Assembly (NCBI RefSeq): GCF_011684115.1
Contig: NZ_JAADJV010000004.1
Span: 372,001-436,000 of the forward strand
Direction of reading: 5' to 3'
DNA: 64,000 bases
Source: Rahnella aceris
GTDB lineage: Bacteria > Pseudomonadota > Gammaproteobacteria > Enterobacterales > Enterobacteriaceae
A program made the translations under genes and the position numbers. Positions 9,936-18,316 of the stretch are shown piece by piece. How positions within the stretch are numbered: position 1 is the stretch's first letter; each line of letters opens with the position of its first letter. Below the pieces are notes generated by a model that did no database searches, was not told the DNA's origin, and saw only the letters and a program-made list of their open reading frames with translations.

Positions 9936-10970
9936 GTGAGCAAAAAACAGGAACCGGGCGCTGCGGTTCGCGCCACGATACGTGACGTCGCCAGTGCCGC
10001 CAAAACCGGTAAAACCAGCGTTTCACGTTATCTCAACGGTGAACAACACCTGCTGTCCGATTCGCTGAAAGAGCGCATCGGACGGGCTATCTCCCTGCTC
10101 GATTATCAGCCCAGCCAGATGGCACGTAGCCTGAAAAGCGGGCAAACGCGGCTAATCGGGCTGATCCTCGCTGATATCACCAACCCGTATTCTGTCGATG
10201 TGATGCGTGGCGTTGAAGCCGCCTGCCGTCAGGAAGGGTTGACGCTGCTGGTGTGTAACACCAATAACGAGCTGGATCAGGAAAAGCATTACCTGCAATT
10301 ACTCAGCAGTTATCGCGTCGATGGCATTGTGGTGAATGCCGTGGGTATGCGCGAGGCGGCGATTTCTACGCTGCAACAGGCCAATTTACCCATGGTGCTG
10401 ATTGACCGTAAAGTGGCGAATTTCGCCTGCGACGTGATCGGACTTAACAACGTGGAAGCCACTCAGATGATGACCGGTCATCTTCTGGAGCAGGGGTTCG
10501 AAGCCCTGCTTTTCATCAGCGAACCCGCCAATATAAATACCCGCTTTGACCGCTTACACGCCTTTCTGAAATGCATGCAGCAATCTCCGCAGTATATTGC
10601 CGAACAGGGTGAAATTGAGCTGAGTAATACCGAAGGGCTGGATAATCTGCTGAAGGACTTTGTGGCACGGCACGCGGATAAACACAAAGCGGTGATGTGT
10701 GTGAACGGTGCACTGACGCTACAGGTTGCACGCGCTATGCAGCGGCTGAATCTGCGCTGGGGGCCGGACATCGGTTTATCCGGCTTTGACGAACTGGTGT
10801 GGGCAGAACTGGCGGGCGTCGGCATTACGACGCTGAAGCAGCCGACTTACGACATGGGCGTGGCGGCGCTCAGACAACTGGTGACCCGCATTCAGGGCAA
10901 TACTGAGCCGGTTAAAGACCTGGAGTTTTCCGGCGAACTCATTGCGCGCGGTTCTACAGCAGCGCGCTGA
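9936..10970 (+). CDS. ptxS: LacI-family regulator, PtxS-like (2-ketogluconate locus)
   Basis: This 344-residue repressor has an N-terminal HTH (TIRDVASAAKTGKTSVSRYL) and a ligand-binding domain with the usual LIGLILADITNPY opening. The GTG start at 9936 has a strong AAGGGAGAAAGG region upstream. It precedes a kguE-kguT-kguD-like group, and the promoter of that group carries a palindrome with the AACCGGTT core of the Pseudomonas PtxS operator. By analogy it would repress 2-ketogluconate catabolism and be released by the sugar acid. The gene name is by analogy only. Confidence 0.75.
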   Translation: MSKKQEPGAAVRATIRDVASAAKTGKTSVSRYLNGEQHLLSDSLKERIGRAISLLDYQPSQMARSLKSGQTRLIGLILADITNPYSVDVMRGVEAACRQEGLTLLVCNTNNELDQEKHYLQLLSSYRVDGIVVNAVGMREAAISTLQQANLPMVLIDRKVANFACDVIGLNNVEATQMMTGHLLEQGFEALLFISEPANINTRFDRLHAFLKCMQQSPQYIAEQGEIELSNTEGLDNLLKDFVARHADKHKAVMCVNGALTLQVARAMQRLNLRWGPDIGLSGFDELVWAELAGVGITTLKQPTYDMGVAALRQLVTRIQGNTEPVKDLEFSGELIARGSTAAR

Positions 10971-11041
10971 TCCCTCTTCTTCCCCCTGAACCTGCCCGTT
11001 CTTCGTGAGCGGGATCATATTTTTGCGCTTTTGTCCTGTCG

Positions 11042-11072
11042 ATTGGAACCGGTTCCAATTAGGTTGTATAAA
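11042..11072 (+). promoter_or_regulatory. Promoter with overlapping 18-bp operator for the kgu-like operon
   Basis: ATTGGAACCGGTTCCAAT (11042-11059) is a perfect palindrome. Its left half contains a possible -35, TTGGAA (11044-11049), and TATAAA (11067-11072) follows at a 17-base spacing. An operator lying across -35 and spacer implies repression by the adjacent LacI-family regulator. Confidence 0.7.
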
Positions 11073-11183
11073 ACGAAACAAAACGTTAACAACGGCTCGA
11101 CCTGTCATTTGTTCCACTAAAATAAGGTTTCGGAAATGATTGCCTGCGCCAGATTACAGGGCGCTTTCACAGGATAAGTATTC

Positions 11184-11933
11184 ATGAAAAGAGAAATCGT
11201 CATTGTTACCGCAGCCTACGGCAACAGCGTGGTAAAAGCCCGCGGCGGCCAGGCGGAGCTGCTTTCAGTGATTGCTGATGCTAAGGCCGACGGTGTGGAA
11301 ATTCGTCGCGAATTGTTCACTGCCGGAGAACTGGATTCGTTGCCAGCGCTGGCAGAAAAAATTAAAAGTCATGGATTGTTTGCGGTGTATTCCGTGCCGT
11401 TTCCGCTGTTTTCAGCCGGTGGCAAGCTTAATTCTGATGCATCACAATATTTTGAAGAGGCGCGCATTCTCAATGCCCGCACCATTAAGTTTTCTCTCGG
11501 CGAATTTATGCCGGGCCAGGATCTGACCCCGCTGAAGGTTGTGCTGGCGTCAAGCCCGGTGAAGCTGGTGGTTGAGAATGACCAGTCGCCGGATTGCGGC
11601 ATTCTTTCACGCATTAACGCTTTTATGTTTGCTGCTGAGTCGCTGCATCTGCCGTTAAGCATGACGTTCGACATGGCCAACTGGCTGTGGGTCGGACAGG
11701 ATCCGGCCGTGGCCGCTGAGCGTCTGGCGCGTCATGTGGGTTATGTGCATGTCAAAGCTGCACAAAAACGTAGCGGAAAATGGCATGCCGTCGCGCTCGA
11801 TGACAGCGATGGCAGTTGGGAACCTTTATTGAAAAGCCTGCCTCAGGATGTGCCACGCGGTATCGAATTCCCGCTTGAGGGTGATGATCTGACCGCGGTG
11901 ACGCGCCATTACGTAGAACTGTTACGTCAGTAA
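11184..11933 (+). CDS. kguE: Sugar phosphate isomerase/epimerase family protein (KguE-like)
   Basis: A 249-residue TIM-barrel protein of the AP-endonuclease-2-like sugar isomerase/epimerase family. KLVVENDQSPDCG and MTFDMANWLWVG supply the usual metal-ligand Glu and Asp, and GYVHVKAAQK follows with a ligand His; the C-terminal GIEFPLEG has the last Glu. In Pseudomonas, kguE is the first gene of the 2-ketogluconate operon and its exact reaction is poorly defined. Here it is also first, 125 bases downstream of the palindromic operator, with the transporter and reductase genes following. Family membership is clear; the role is inferred from context. Confidence 0.8.
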   Translation: MKREIVIVTAAYGNSVVKARGGQAELLSVIADAKADGVEIRRELFTAGELDSLPALAEKIKSHGLFAVYSVPFPLFSAGGKLNSDASQYFEEARILNARTIKFSLGEFMPGQDLTPLKVVLASSPVKLVVENDQSPDCGILSRINAFMFAAESLHLPLSMTFDMANWLWVGQDPAVAAERLARHVGYVHVKAAQKRSGKWHAVALDDSDGSWEPLLKSLPQDVPRGIEFPLEGDDLTAVTRHYVELLRQ

Positions 11934-11976
11934 GCGCCGTCGGGACCGTGCTGATGCACTATCAGGAGAAACAGTT

Positions 11977-13269
11977 ATGAACCAGTCCAGGATCGCCACC
12001 CGCCGCTGGTGGTACATCATGCCGATCGTGTTCATCACTTACAGTCTGGCGTATGTCGACCGCTCGAACTTCAGTTTTGCCTCAGCGGCCGGTATCAACA
12101 ACGATTTGGGCATTACCAAAGGGATGTCGTCCCTGTTGGGTGCACTGTTTTTTTTGGGCTATTTCTTCTTCCAGATCCCCGGCACGATTTACGCCGAACG
12201 CCGCAGTGTTAAGAAACTGATTTTCTGGTGTTTATTGCTTTGGGGGGGATTCGCCTCTTTAACCGGCGTGGTAACCAACATTCCGATGCTGGCAGTGATC
12301 CGCTTCGCCCTCGGCGTGGTGGAAGCTGCCGTGATGCCCGCCATGCTGGTGTATATCAGCAACTGGTTCACCAAATCCGAGCGTTCCCGTGCTAACACCT
12401 TTCTGATCCTCGGCAATCCGGTGACAGTGTTGTGGATGTCGGTGCTTTCCGGCTATCTGATCAAATCCTTTGGCTGGCGCGAGATGTTTATCTTCGAAGG
12501 CATTCCGGCGGTGATCTGGGCGGTTATCTGGTGGTTTACCGTCAAAGATAAACCTGAACAAGTCAGCTGGCTGAGCGACCAGGAGAAACAGGCGCTGGCC
12601 GCACAACTGGAAAAAGAGCAGAAAGACATTCAGGCGGTGGGCGGTTACCGGGAAGCCTTCCGCTCGCGCAATGTGGTGCTGCTTTGCCTGCAATATTTCT
12701 TCTGGAGCATTGGCGTGTATGGCTTTGTGCTCTGGCTGCCGTCGATTTTGCGCGACGGCAAATCAATGGGCATGGTCGAAGCGGGCTGGTTATCTTCCGC
12801 CCCTTATCTGGCCGCCACTATCGCCATGATCCTGGTGTCCTGGGCATCGGACAAAATGCAAAACCGTAAGTTGTTTGTCTGGCCGTTATTGCTGGTGGCC
12901 GCGCTGGCGTTCTTTGGTTCATGGGCCGCTGGCACAAACAATTTCTGGCTTTCGTACAGTTTACTGGTGGTTGCGGCTGCGGCAATGTATGCCCCGTACG
13001 GGCCGTTCTTCGCCATTATTCCTGAAATGCTGCCCAAAAATGTGTCCGGTGGCGCGATGGCTTTGATTAACAGCCTCGGCGCACTGGGCTCATTCTTTGG
13101 CTCCTGGTTTGTCGGCTATCTCAACGGCAATACGGGCAGTCCGGCAGCCTCATTTATTTTCATGGCCGTGTCGTTACTGGTTTCCGCAGGTTTAACCCTG
13201 CTGGTGAGACCGCGAAAGGCCAACATTCAGCCGAAAGAAGTTTCCTTAACCCAAGGGAGTAAGTCATGA
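11977..13269 (+). CDS. kguT: MFS transporter, probable 2-ketogluconate importer (KguT-like)
   Basis: A 430-residue member of the anion:cation symporter (ACS) branch of the major facilitator superfamily, with about 12 membrane helices. The N-terminus [24 protein letters not shown] is typical of sugar-acid transporters (KguT, GudP, ExuT). It sits 43 bases after kguE with an AGGAGAAA ribosome site, and its stop overlaps the start of the reductase gene. Import of 2-ketogluconate or a related keto-aldonate fits the neighbours. The exact substrate cannot be read from sequence. Confidence 0.85.
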   Translation: MNQSRIATRRWWYIMPIVFITYSLAYVDRSNFSFASAAGINNDLGITKGMSSLLGALFFLGYFFFQIPGTIYAERRSVKKLIFWCLLLWGGFASLTGVVTNIPMLAVIRFALGVVEAAVMPAMLVYISNWFTKSERSRANTFLILGNPVTVLWMSVLSGYLIKSFGWREMFIFEGIPAVIWAVIWWFTVKDKPEQVSWLSDQEKQALAAQLEKEQKDIQAVGGYREAFRSRNVVLLCLQYFFWSIGVYGFVLWLPSILRDGKSMGMVEAGWLSSAPYLAATIAMILVSWASDKMQNRKLFVWPLLLVAALAFFGSWAAGTNNFWLSYSLLVVAAAAMYAPYGPFFAIIPEMLPKNVSGGAMALINSLGALGSFFGSWFVGYLNGNTGSPAASFIFMAVSLLVSAGLTLLVRPRKANIQPKEVSLTQGSKS

Positions 13270-14243
13270 AGCCGTCTATCGTTTTATATAAAAAATTACC
13301 CGCCGACCTGCATCAGCGTCTTGAAGAGCATTTCACCATCACTGAATTTGATGGCATTACGGATAAGAACCGTGCTCAGGTGTTTGATGCGCTGCAAAAC
13401 GCCGAAGGATTACTGGGTTCCGGCGGGAAAATTGATAAAGAACTTTTCGACCATGCACAGCGCCTGCGTGCGGTTTCTACCATTTCCGTCGGTTATGATA
13501 ATTTCGATGTGGCAGAACTGACCCGCCGCGAAATCCCGATGATGCATACTCCGACGGCGCTGACCGATACCGTCGCTGACACGGTGATGGCACTGGTGCT
13601 CTCTACCGCCCGCCGCGTGGTAAATGTGGCCGAGCGCGTAAAAGCCGGTGAATGGAATGAAAACATTGGCGAAGACTGGTTCGGCATTGATGTTCACCAT
13701 AAAACCATGGGCATCGTCGGCATGGGCCGTATCGGTCTGGCGCTGGCGCAACGTGCGCATTTCGGTTTCGACATGCCGATTTTGTACAATGCACGCAGCC
13801 AGCATAAAGAAGCGGAAGAGAAGTTTGGCGCGCGTAAATGCGAGCTGGATGAGCTGCTGAAAGAGTCTGATTTCGTCTGTATCTTGCTGCCAATGACCGA
13901 ACAAACCTTCCATCTGATCGGTAAGGAAGAGCTGGCGAAGATGAAATCCAGCGCGATTTTGATCAGCGCAGGTCGCGGGCCGGTTATCGATGAACCAGCC
14001 CTGATCGAAGCGCTGAAAGCCGGTACGATTTATGGTGCTGGTATGGACGTGTTCGAGACTGAGCCGCTGCCAAAAGATTCTCCGCTGCTGAGCCTGCCAA
14101 ACGTGGTGGCACTGCCGCATATCGGTTCCGCAACGCATGAAACCCGCTACGATATGGCGGCCTGCGCAGTGGATAACCTGATCGCCGCACTCAGGGGTGA
14201 CGTGAAACAGTTCTGCGTGAACCCGGAAGTTCTGAAGAAGTAA
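13266..14243 (+). CDS. kguD: D-isomer 2-hydroxyacid dehydrogenase, 2-ketogluconate reductase-like (KguD/GhrB)
   Basis: This 325-residue NAD(P)H-dependent reductase is similar to the GhrB/TkrA/KguD group, which reduces 2-ketogluconate to gluconate, or its 6-phosphate in Pseudomonas. The Rossmann motif is GMGRIG ([15 protein letters not shown]). The catalytic Arg lies in [10 protein letters not shown], the Glu in [10 protein letters not shown], and the His in LPHIGSAT. The ATG overlaps the transporter stop as ATGA, so translation is coupled. No kguK kinase gene is present, so direct reduction of unphosphorylated 2-ketogluconate to gluconate is the simplest pathway. In E. coli ghrB lies close to yiaD, also near this locus. 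Confidence 0.87.
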   Translation: MKPSIVLYKKLPADLHQRLEEHFTITEFDGITDKNRAQVFDALQNAEGLLGSGGKIDKELFDHAQRLRAVSTISVGYDNFDVAELTRREIPMMHTPTALTDTVADTVMALVLSTARRVVNVAERVKAGEWNENIGEDWFGIDVHHKTMGIVGMGRIGLALAQRAHFGFDMPILYNARSQHKEAEEKFGARKCELDELLKESDFVCILLPMTEQTFHLIGKEELAKMKSSAILISAGRGPVIDEPALIEALKAGTIYGAGMDVFETEPLPKDSPLLSLPNVVALPHIGSATHETRYDMAACAVDNLIAALRGDVKQFCVNPEVLKK

Positions 14244-14253
14244 GATAAAGAAT

Positions 14254-14303
14254 GGGCGAGACCGGTCCGGGCGCAATCCTGCGGCCGGTCTCCCGATTAT
14301 TTT
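14254..14303 (+). terminator. Probable terminator of the kgu-like operon
   Basis: GAGACCGG (14258-14265) pairs with CCGGTCTC (14285-14292) around a 19-base loop, followed by a weak run GATTATTTT. It lies just after the reductase stop and faces the opposing gene at 14311. Confidence 0.55.
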
Positions 14304-14310
14304 CGAAGGG

Positions 14311-15522
14311 TCAGAGGTATTTCATTAATATCTCTCTGATTTTCCCGTCAGCTTTTCTTGCATATATTTCCTTGTTAAACGCATGAAGACTGCTTTTCAG
14401 CGCCAGCGTCGGGGCATCGTCGGGTGCCAGAAGCTTAAAGGAAAGGCTGCCAGTAAAGGCTTTTCTTCCGGCGACCATCGACTTAAATTTGTTGAGCAAT
14501 TCTTCGCCCCCCAGTTCACGGGCACGGGTCTTCAATCCTTTAATAAGAGGGTCTTTCCAGGTTTGCTTGTCGTAATAAGGTAACCGCTTTTTCAGTGACA
14601 AATAATCGGAAAGGCTTTGATCGCCCGACATCATGCCAGTCTTGCTGATACTGGTCAGATTTTTAAACGTCGTGCCGGGAATGGTTTGGGTAATAACGAT
14701 ATGTACTTTTTTCTTTCCCGTACCGCGGGAGAAGCCGTGGCACTGGAATATATTTTCGTCTTGCATGGTTGAATAGTGACATTCAGAAAACAAATCATTA
14801 TAAATTGACCCTGATAAGGAACCTTTGAGGTTTTTCAGTAATCGTTCAATACTCCCTTTTTCCCTGCACACCAGGACATAAGCTGAATTATTCAGCAAGC
14901 CACTGTCTTCTATCAATGAATTAATAATAAAAATCTGAGCACAGGTTGTCACGGTATCAGAACTTAAATAGGCAAGATATAAGCTACAATTTGCCGGCAT
15001 CGATAAGTTATAACCGTCCAGTAATTTAATGATTTCCTGTTTTGCTGATTTTTGTATATTGATAACTTCCTGCTCAGGCATGGGTAAATAACCCATCGAT
15101 TTCTTAGCGAATCCAAGGCTCTGGACAATGATGTTTTCGAAGCACAGACTCAACAGGGCAGCTTTATAATCACGATCAGATGAAGCCGCACCTCGGGTGA
15201 CATCCATTTCATCAATGAGAATAACGGTGTTGCATGTGATTATGTCCAGCTGGTAGAGAAAATCAGCCAGCACTGTCGATAATACATCGGGAGACAGGAG
15301 ACTGTAGGGCGTCACAATAATTACCGGATCATCATAATTCAATTTTTTACCCGGACTGAACACTTCCTTTCCCTGCATATTAATATGTCTTGTTTTGGCA
15401 TTCACCGTAATTAATGCCCCCTCAGCCTGGGTGCTCCGCGCGATGTCTTTTATTTTCTTTCCCAGCGCATGGTCTCCTCCGCCTGCCGTGAAAATATTCA
15501 GTATAAGTATACTTCTTTTCAT
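14311..15522 (-). CDS. Unrecognised 403-residue protein, possible GT-B glycosyltransferase, AT-rich
   Basis: I do not recognise this protein. It starts with a hydrophobic strand and glycine-rich loop (SILILNIFTAGGGDHALG, residues 4-21) that resembles the first Rossmann strand and donor-side loop of GT-B glycosyltransferases. A later strand-rich segment is followed by TGMMSGDQSLSDYLSL (295-310) and KRLPYYDKQTWK (312-323). This arrangement resembles the GDxS...P.yE region of some GT-B enzymes. It has no signal peptide or clear membrane helix. By eye it is much more AT-rich than its neighbours, with many AAA, AAT and TTA codons, which suggests horizontal transfer. It is transcribed opposite to the kgu-like operon and divergently from avtA. 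A secreted effector or toxin modifying a host target is possible but unproven. Confidence 0.6.
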   Translation of the reverse strand: MKRSILILNIFTAGGGDHALGKKIKDIARSTQAEGALITVNAKTRHINMQGKEVFSPGKKLNYDDPVIIVTPYSLLSPDVLSTVLADFLYQLDIITCNTVILIDEMDVTRGAASSDRDYKAALLSLCFENIIVQSLGFAKKSMGYLPMPEQEVINIQKSAKQEIIKLLDGYNLSMPANCSLYLAYLSSDTVTTCAQIFIINSLIEDSGLLNNSAYVLVCREKGSIERLLKNLKGSLSGSIYNDLFSECHYSTMQDENIFQCHGFSRGTGKKKVHIVITQTIPGTTFKNLTSISKTGMMSGDQSLSDYLSLKKRLPYYDKQTWKDPLIKGLKTRARELGGEELLNKFKSMVAGRKAFTGSLSFKLLAPDDAPTLALKSSLHAFNKEIYARKADGKIREILMKYL

Positions 15523-15773
15523 TTTATCAACCTGATATATATATTCTTAAACATAATTATGCCAAGAAAGAAAAAATATCATAAGCCGTTTTTTATTACT
15601 CTGCCATTAAGCATAAAGGGTTCCGTTCAGGGATATTCGAAAAATACATTGAATGATTTTCCGTATTCATCTTTTTTAATACTTCTCCACGCCAAAACCC
15701 GCTGGTCCGATTGCACTGCCTTGCTGCAGGCGTTATGGTGGGTATCACATTTCGATAACATACAAAGCTTTCT
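15523..15773. other. AT-rich gap between the unknown gene and avtA
   Basis: The first half (to about 15680) is AT-rich like the adjoining unknown gene; the second half returns to normal composition and probably holds the avtA promoter. A frame of up to 102 codons crosses the region and ends in an ATGA overlap with the avtA start, but it has no ribosome site and no recognisable protein, so I do not call it a gene. Confidence 0.5.
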
Positions 15774-17024
15774 ATGACGTTTTCTGCTTTCGGTGACAAA
15801 TTTACCCGTTTTTCGGGCATCACACGCCTGATGGGCGACATGAATGACGGTTTACGCACACCCGGTGCAGTCATGCTGGGTGGTGGAAATCCGGCGCAAA
15901 TTCCTGAGATGCAGGATTATTTCCAGACGCTGCTGTCGGAAATGCTGGCAGCAGGCAAGCTGACCGAAGCGCTGTGCAATTACGACGGGCCGCAGGGCAA
16001 AGATGTGTTGCGTCATGCGCTGGCAGACATGTTACAGAAAGAACTCGGCTGGCAGCTTGACGCGCAAAACATCGCACTGACCAACGGCAGCCAGAGCGCC
16101 TTCTTCTATTTGTTCAACCTGTTCGCCGGACGCCGTGCCGACGGTAGTATGTCAAAAGTGTTGTTCCCGCTGGCACCGGAATATCTCGGTTATGCAGATG
16201 CCGGTCTGGACGAAAATCTGTTTGTTTCAGCCAAGCCGAACATCGAATTACTGCCGGAAGGCCAGTTCAAATATCACGTCGATTTCGATCATCTGAATAT
16301 CACCGATGATATCGGCCTGATCTGCGTGTCACGCCCGACCAACCCGACCGGCAACGTCATTACTGACGAAGAACTGATCCGACTCGATGCGCTGGCACAG
16401 CAGAAAGATATTCCGTTATTAATCGATAACGCCTATGGCGTGCCGTTCCCGGGCATCGTATTCACTGACGCCACACCACTGTGGAATCCGAATATTATCC
16501 TGTGCATGAGCTTGTCGAAACTCGGCCTGCCGGGTTCCCGCTGTGGCATCGTGATTGCTGATGAAAAAATCATCAAAGCGATCAGTAATATGAACGGGAT
16601 TATCAGTCTGTCGCCGGGCAGTGTCGGCCCTGCGATTGCCCATGAAATGATTGTCCGTGGCGATTTGCTGCGCCTTTCCGAAGAAGTGATCAAACCGTTC
16701 TATTTCCAGCGCGTGCAGGAAACTATCGCCACGCTGCGCCGTTATCTGCCGGAAGAACGTTGCCTGATCCACAAACCGGAAGGGGCGATTTTCCTGTGGC
16801 TGTGGTTCAGGGATTTACCGATCACCACCGAAGTGCTGTATCAGCGCCTGAAACAACGTGGGGTACTTATGGTACCGGGCGATTACTTCTTCCCGGGTCT
16901 CGAGCATCCGTGGCCACACACCCATCAGTGCATGCGGATGAATTACGTGCCTGATGCGGAACAGATCGAGCGCGGCGTGAAAATTCTGGCAGAAGAAGTA
17001 GAAAAAGCCCACGCTGAAGGCTGA
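15774..17024 (+). CDS. avtA: Valine--pyruvate aminotransferase (transaminase C)
   Basis: This PLP enzyme transfers amino groups between valine/2-ketoisovalerate and alanine/pyruvate, linking branched-chain and alanine synthesis. The 416 residues align closely with E. coli AvtA, from MTFSAFGDKFTRFSGIT onward. SRPTNPTGNVITDEEL holds the conserved Asn region, DNAYGVPFPG the PLP-contacting Asp/Tyr, and SLSKLGLPGSRCG the PLP-binding Lys and Arg. No convincing Shine-Dalgarno precedes the ATG. It is a conserved core gene of normal composition wedged between two AT-rich accessory genes. Confidence 0.95.
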   Translation: MTFSAFGDKFTRFSGITRLMGDMNDGLRTPGAVMLGGGNPAQIPEMQDYFQTLLSEMLAAGKLTEALCNYDGPQGKDVLRHALADMLQKELGWQLDAQNIALTNGSQSAFFYLFNLFAGRRADGSMSKVLFPLAPEYLGYADAGLDENLFVSAKPNIELLPEGQFKYHVDFDHLNITDDIGLICVSRPTNPTGNVITDEELIRLDALAQQKDIPLLIDNAYGVPFPGIVFTDATPLWNPNIILCMSLSKLGLPGSRCGIVIADEKIIKAISNMNGIISLSPGSVGPAIAHEMIVRGDLLRLSEEVIKPFYFQRVQETIATLRRYLPEERCLIHKPEGAIFLWLWFRDLPITTEVLYQRLKQRGVLMVPGDYFFPGLEHPWPHTHQCMRMNYVPDAEQIERGVKILAEEVEKAHAEG

Positions 17025-17033
17025 TTTTTCACA

Positions 17034-17079
17034 ATAAAGTGACCAGGAGGAATGATATTCTTTCGGGTCACTTTATCAA
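17034..17079 (+). terminator. Probable terminator of avtA
   Basis: An 11-bp inverted repeat ATAAAGTGACC (17034-17044)/GGTCACTTTAT (17066-17076) surrounds a 21-base loop, ten bases past the avtA stop. The tail is TTTATCAAT rather than a clean T-run. Confidence 0.6.
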
Positions 17080-17382
17080 TCTAAGGACTCTTACTCATGA
17101 GTAGAAAACAATCTTATTCTCAATGACATCATAAAGTTATTTATATCTCCCTCAACGCATCCAGATACACATTCATTCAAAAAAATCAATTCATTTTATA
17201 TATAGATATACATCACTTTATATTTTTTACAGTTAAACAAAAAAAATAACATTATTTATCAAAGAAATAAAAACCCAGTCAAGAGTTTTAGTATTTTACA
17301 TAATCAATTAAATGGGGATTTTATTATCACTGGCGTATTTTTATGCAATATGTATTTTTTGATTTAAAAAATAGGTGAGAAA
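17080..17382. other. Very AT-rich non-coding stretch upstream of the YopT-like gene
   Basis: About 300 bases of A/T-dominated sequence with A- and T-tracts, including a six-base A-run and several TATA-like elements near 17200-17230. I see no credible reading frame. Such DNA is typical of H-NS-bound upstream regions of horizontally acquired genes; that is an inference. A promoter for the downstream gene must lie here but cannot be pinned down. Confidence 0.6.
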
Positions 17383-18138
17383 ATGATTAACAGATTACGT
17401 CAATATATTAATAAAACAAACGGTACATACAGTTTTTTTAATCAGGTGACGTACATACAGCAAAACAAATGGGTAGCTAACAACCCCCGAAATCTTGGTG
17501 GAGCATGGTTAGGAAGTCATAGAGACTCAGAAAGTAAACAAATTCAGTACGGATTACGTGGAGCCTGTTATGGCCTCTCTGCGGCATATTTAATTACTGG
17601 TAGAGATTGGAGTAGTTTCAAATGTTTCATCAATACCTCCGCATCGCATCGATTGATATTAGGAATAATGAATATTCAGGAACAGAACTCTGCGTTGGCA
17701 TATAAACAAGCTAAATTAAAAGCACAAAAAAGTTTATTTGATAATTTTCACCGCAAAGGGCATTCCCCCAACGTAAACTACATGCGTACTCAAGACGCAT
17801 ACCATCTGATAATGAAGAATGAGGGGAGGTTGATCTGCTTAAAAACGTCAACTCTGCCGCAGGCCAGTACTACCGCTGCAAGAATCGAAGGGCTGGTAAA
17901 ATCGTTAAGGCAAGACAGCTTATATGAAATAGGTATTTATAAGGGTTGCAAGGGAGGCCATTCCATCGCTATCAGAACAGATGGGAACATGATTAAACTC
18001 TTTGATGCAAATATAGGTGAAATATCTTACAACTACAACACAAAACAGATCATGCATTTTGTGGAAGCACTTTGTATAGTATTTGATGGGTGTTACAAGA
18101 ACTACAACCGAATCACAGTAGACGAATATTATCGTTAA
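17383..18138 (+). CDS. YopT/AvrPphB-type (C58) cysteine protease-like protein
   Basis: This 251-residue protein contains the three segments of the C58 papain-like family in order. LRGACYGLSAAYL gives Cys62, GGHSIAIRTDG gives His193, and IKLFDANIGEISYN gives Asp208. The Cys-His distance (131) and His-Asp distance (15) resemble AvrPphB (Cys98, His212, Asp227) and YopT (Cys139, His258, Asp274). Known members cleave host proteins (prenylated Rho GTPases for YopT, PBS1 kinase for AvrPphB) after delivery by type III secretion. No Sec signal peptide is present and no secretion or chaperone gene is nearby. AGGTGAG precedes the ATG. Very AT-rich composition suggests transfer. Family placement is by motif only; the substrate is unknown. 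Confidence 0.7.
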   Translation: MINRLRQYINKTNGTYSFFNQVTYIQQNKWVANNPRNLGGAWLGSHRDSESKQIQYGLRGACYGLSAAYLITGRDWSSFKCFINTSASHRLILGIMNIQEQNSALAYKQAKLKAQKSLFDNFHRKGHSPNVNYMRTQDAYHLIMKNEGRLICLKTSTLPQASTTAARIEGLVKSLRQDSLYEIGIYKGCKGGHSIAIRTDGNMIKLFDANIGEISYNYNTKQIMHFVEALCIVFDGCYKNYNRITVDEYYR

Positions 18139-18280
18139 GTTACATCACTCTAAATACATGCTTACCTCATCACTAAGAGCTTCAATTACGGAAAACACTT
18201 TGAAAGACTTGAACAAAATAAATACACCTCGTTTTACTTACTGATTAAGATAATATATTCCTCATCACATCCCGTTTTAT

Positions 18281-18301
18281 GTTCCCCCTCATCGGGGGAA
18301 C
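18281..18301 (-). terminator. Hairpin downstream of ibpB
   Basis: GTTCCCC/GGGGAAC with a seven-base loop lies 15 bases past the ibpB stop. No good T-run follows on either strand, so it may act mainly as a 3' stabilising stem. Confidence 0.5.
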
Positions 18302-18316
18302 ATAAACAGATCACGT

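Noticed and set aside
15469..15777. 102-codon plus-strand frame before avtA
   Set aside because: It overlaps the start of the unknown minus-strand gene, has no Shine-Dalgarno, and changes composition halfway; kept only as a low-interest observation because of its ATGA overlap with avtA.
14311..18138. Genomic island or prophage
   Set aside because: The composition is foreign, but no integrase, transposase, attachment repeats, tRNA gene or phage genes are visible, so I describe two acquired genes rather than a mobile element.
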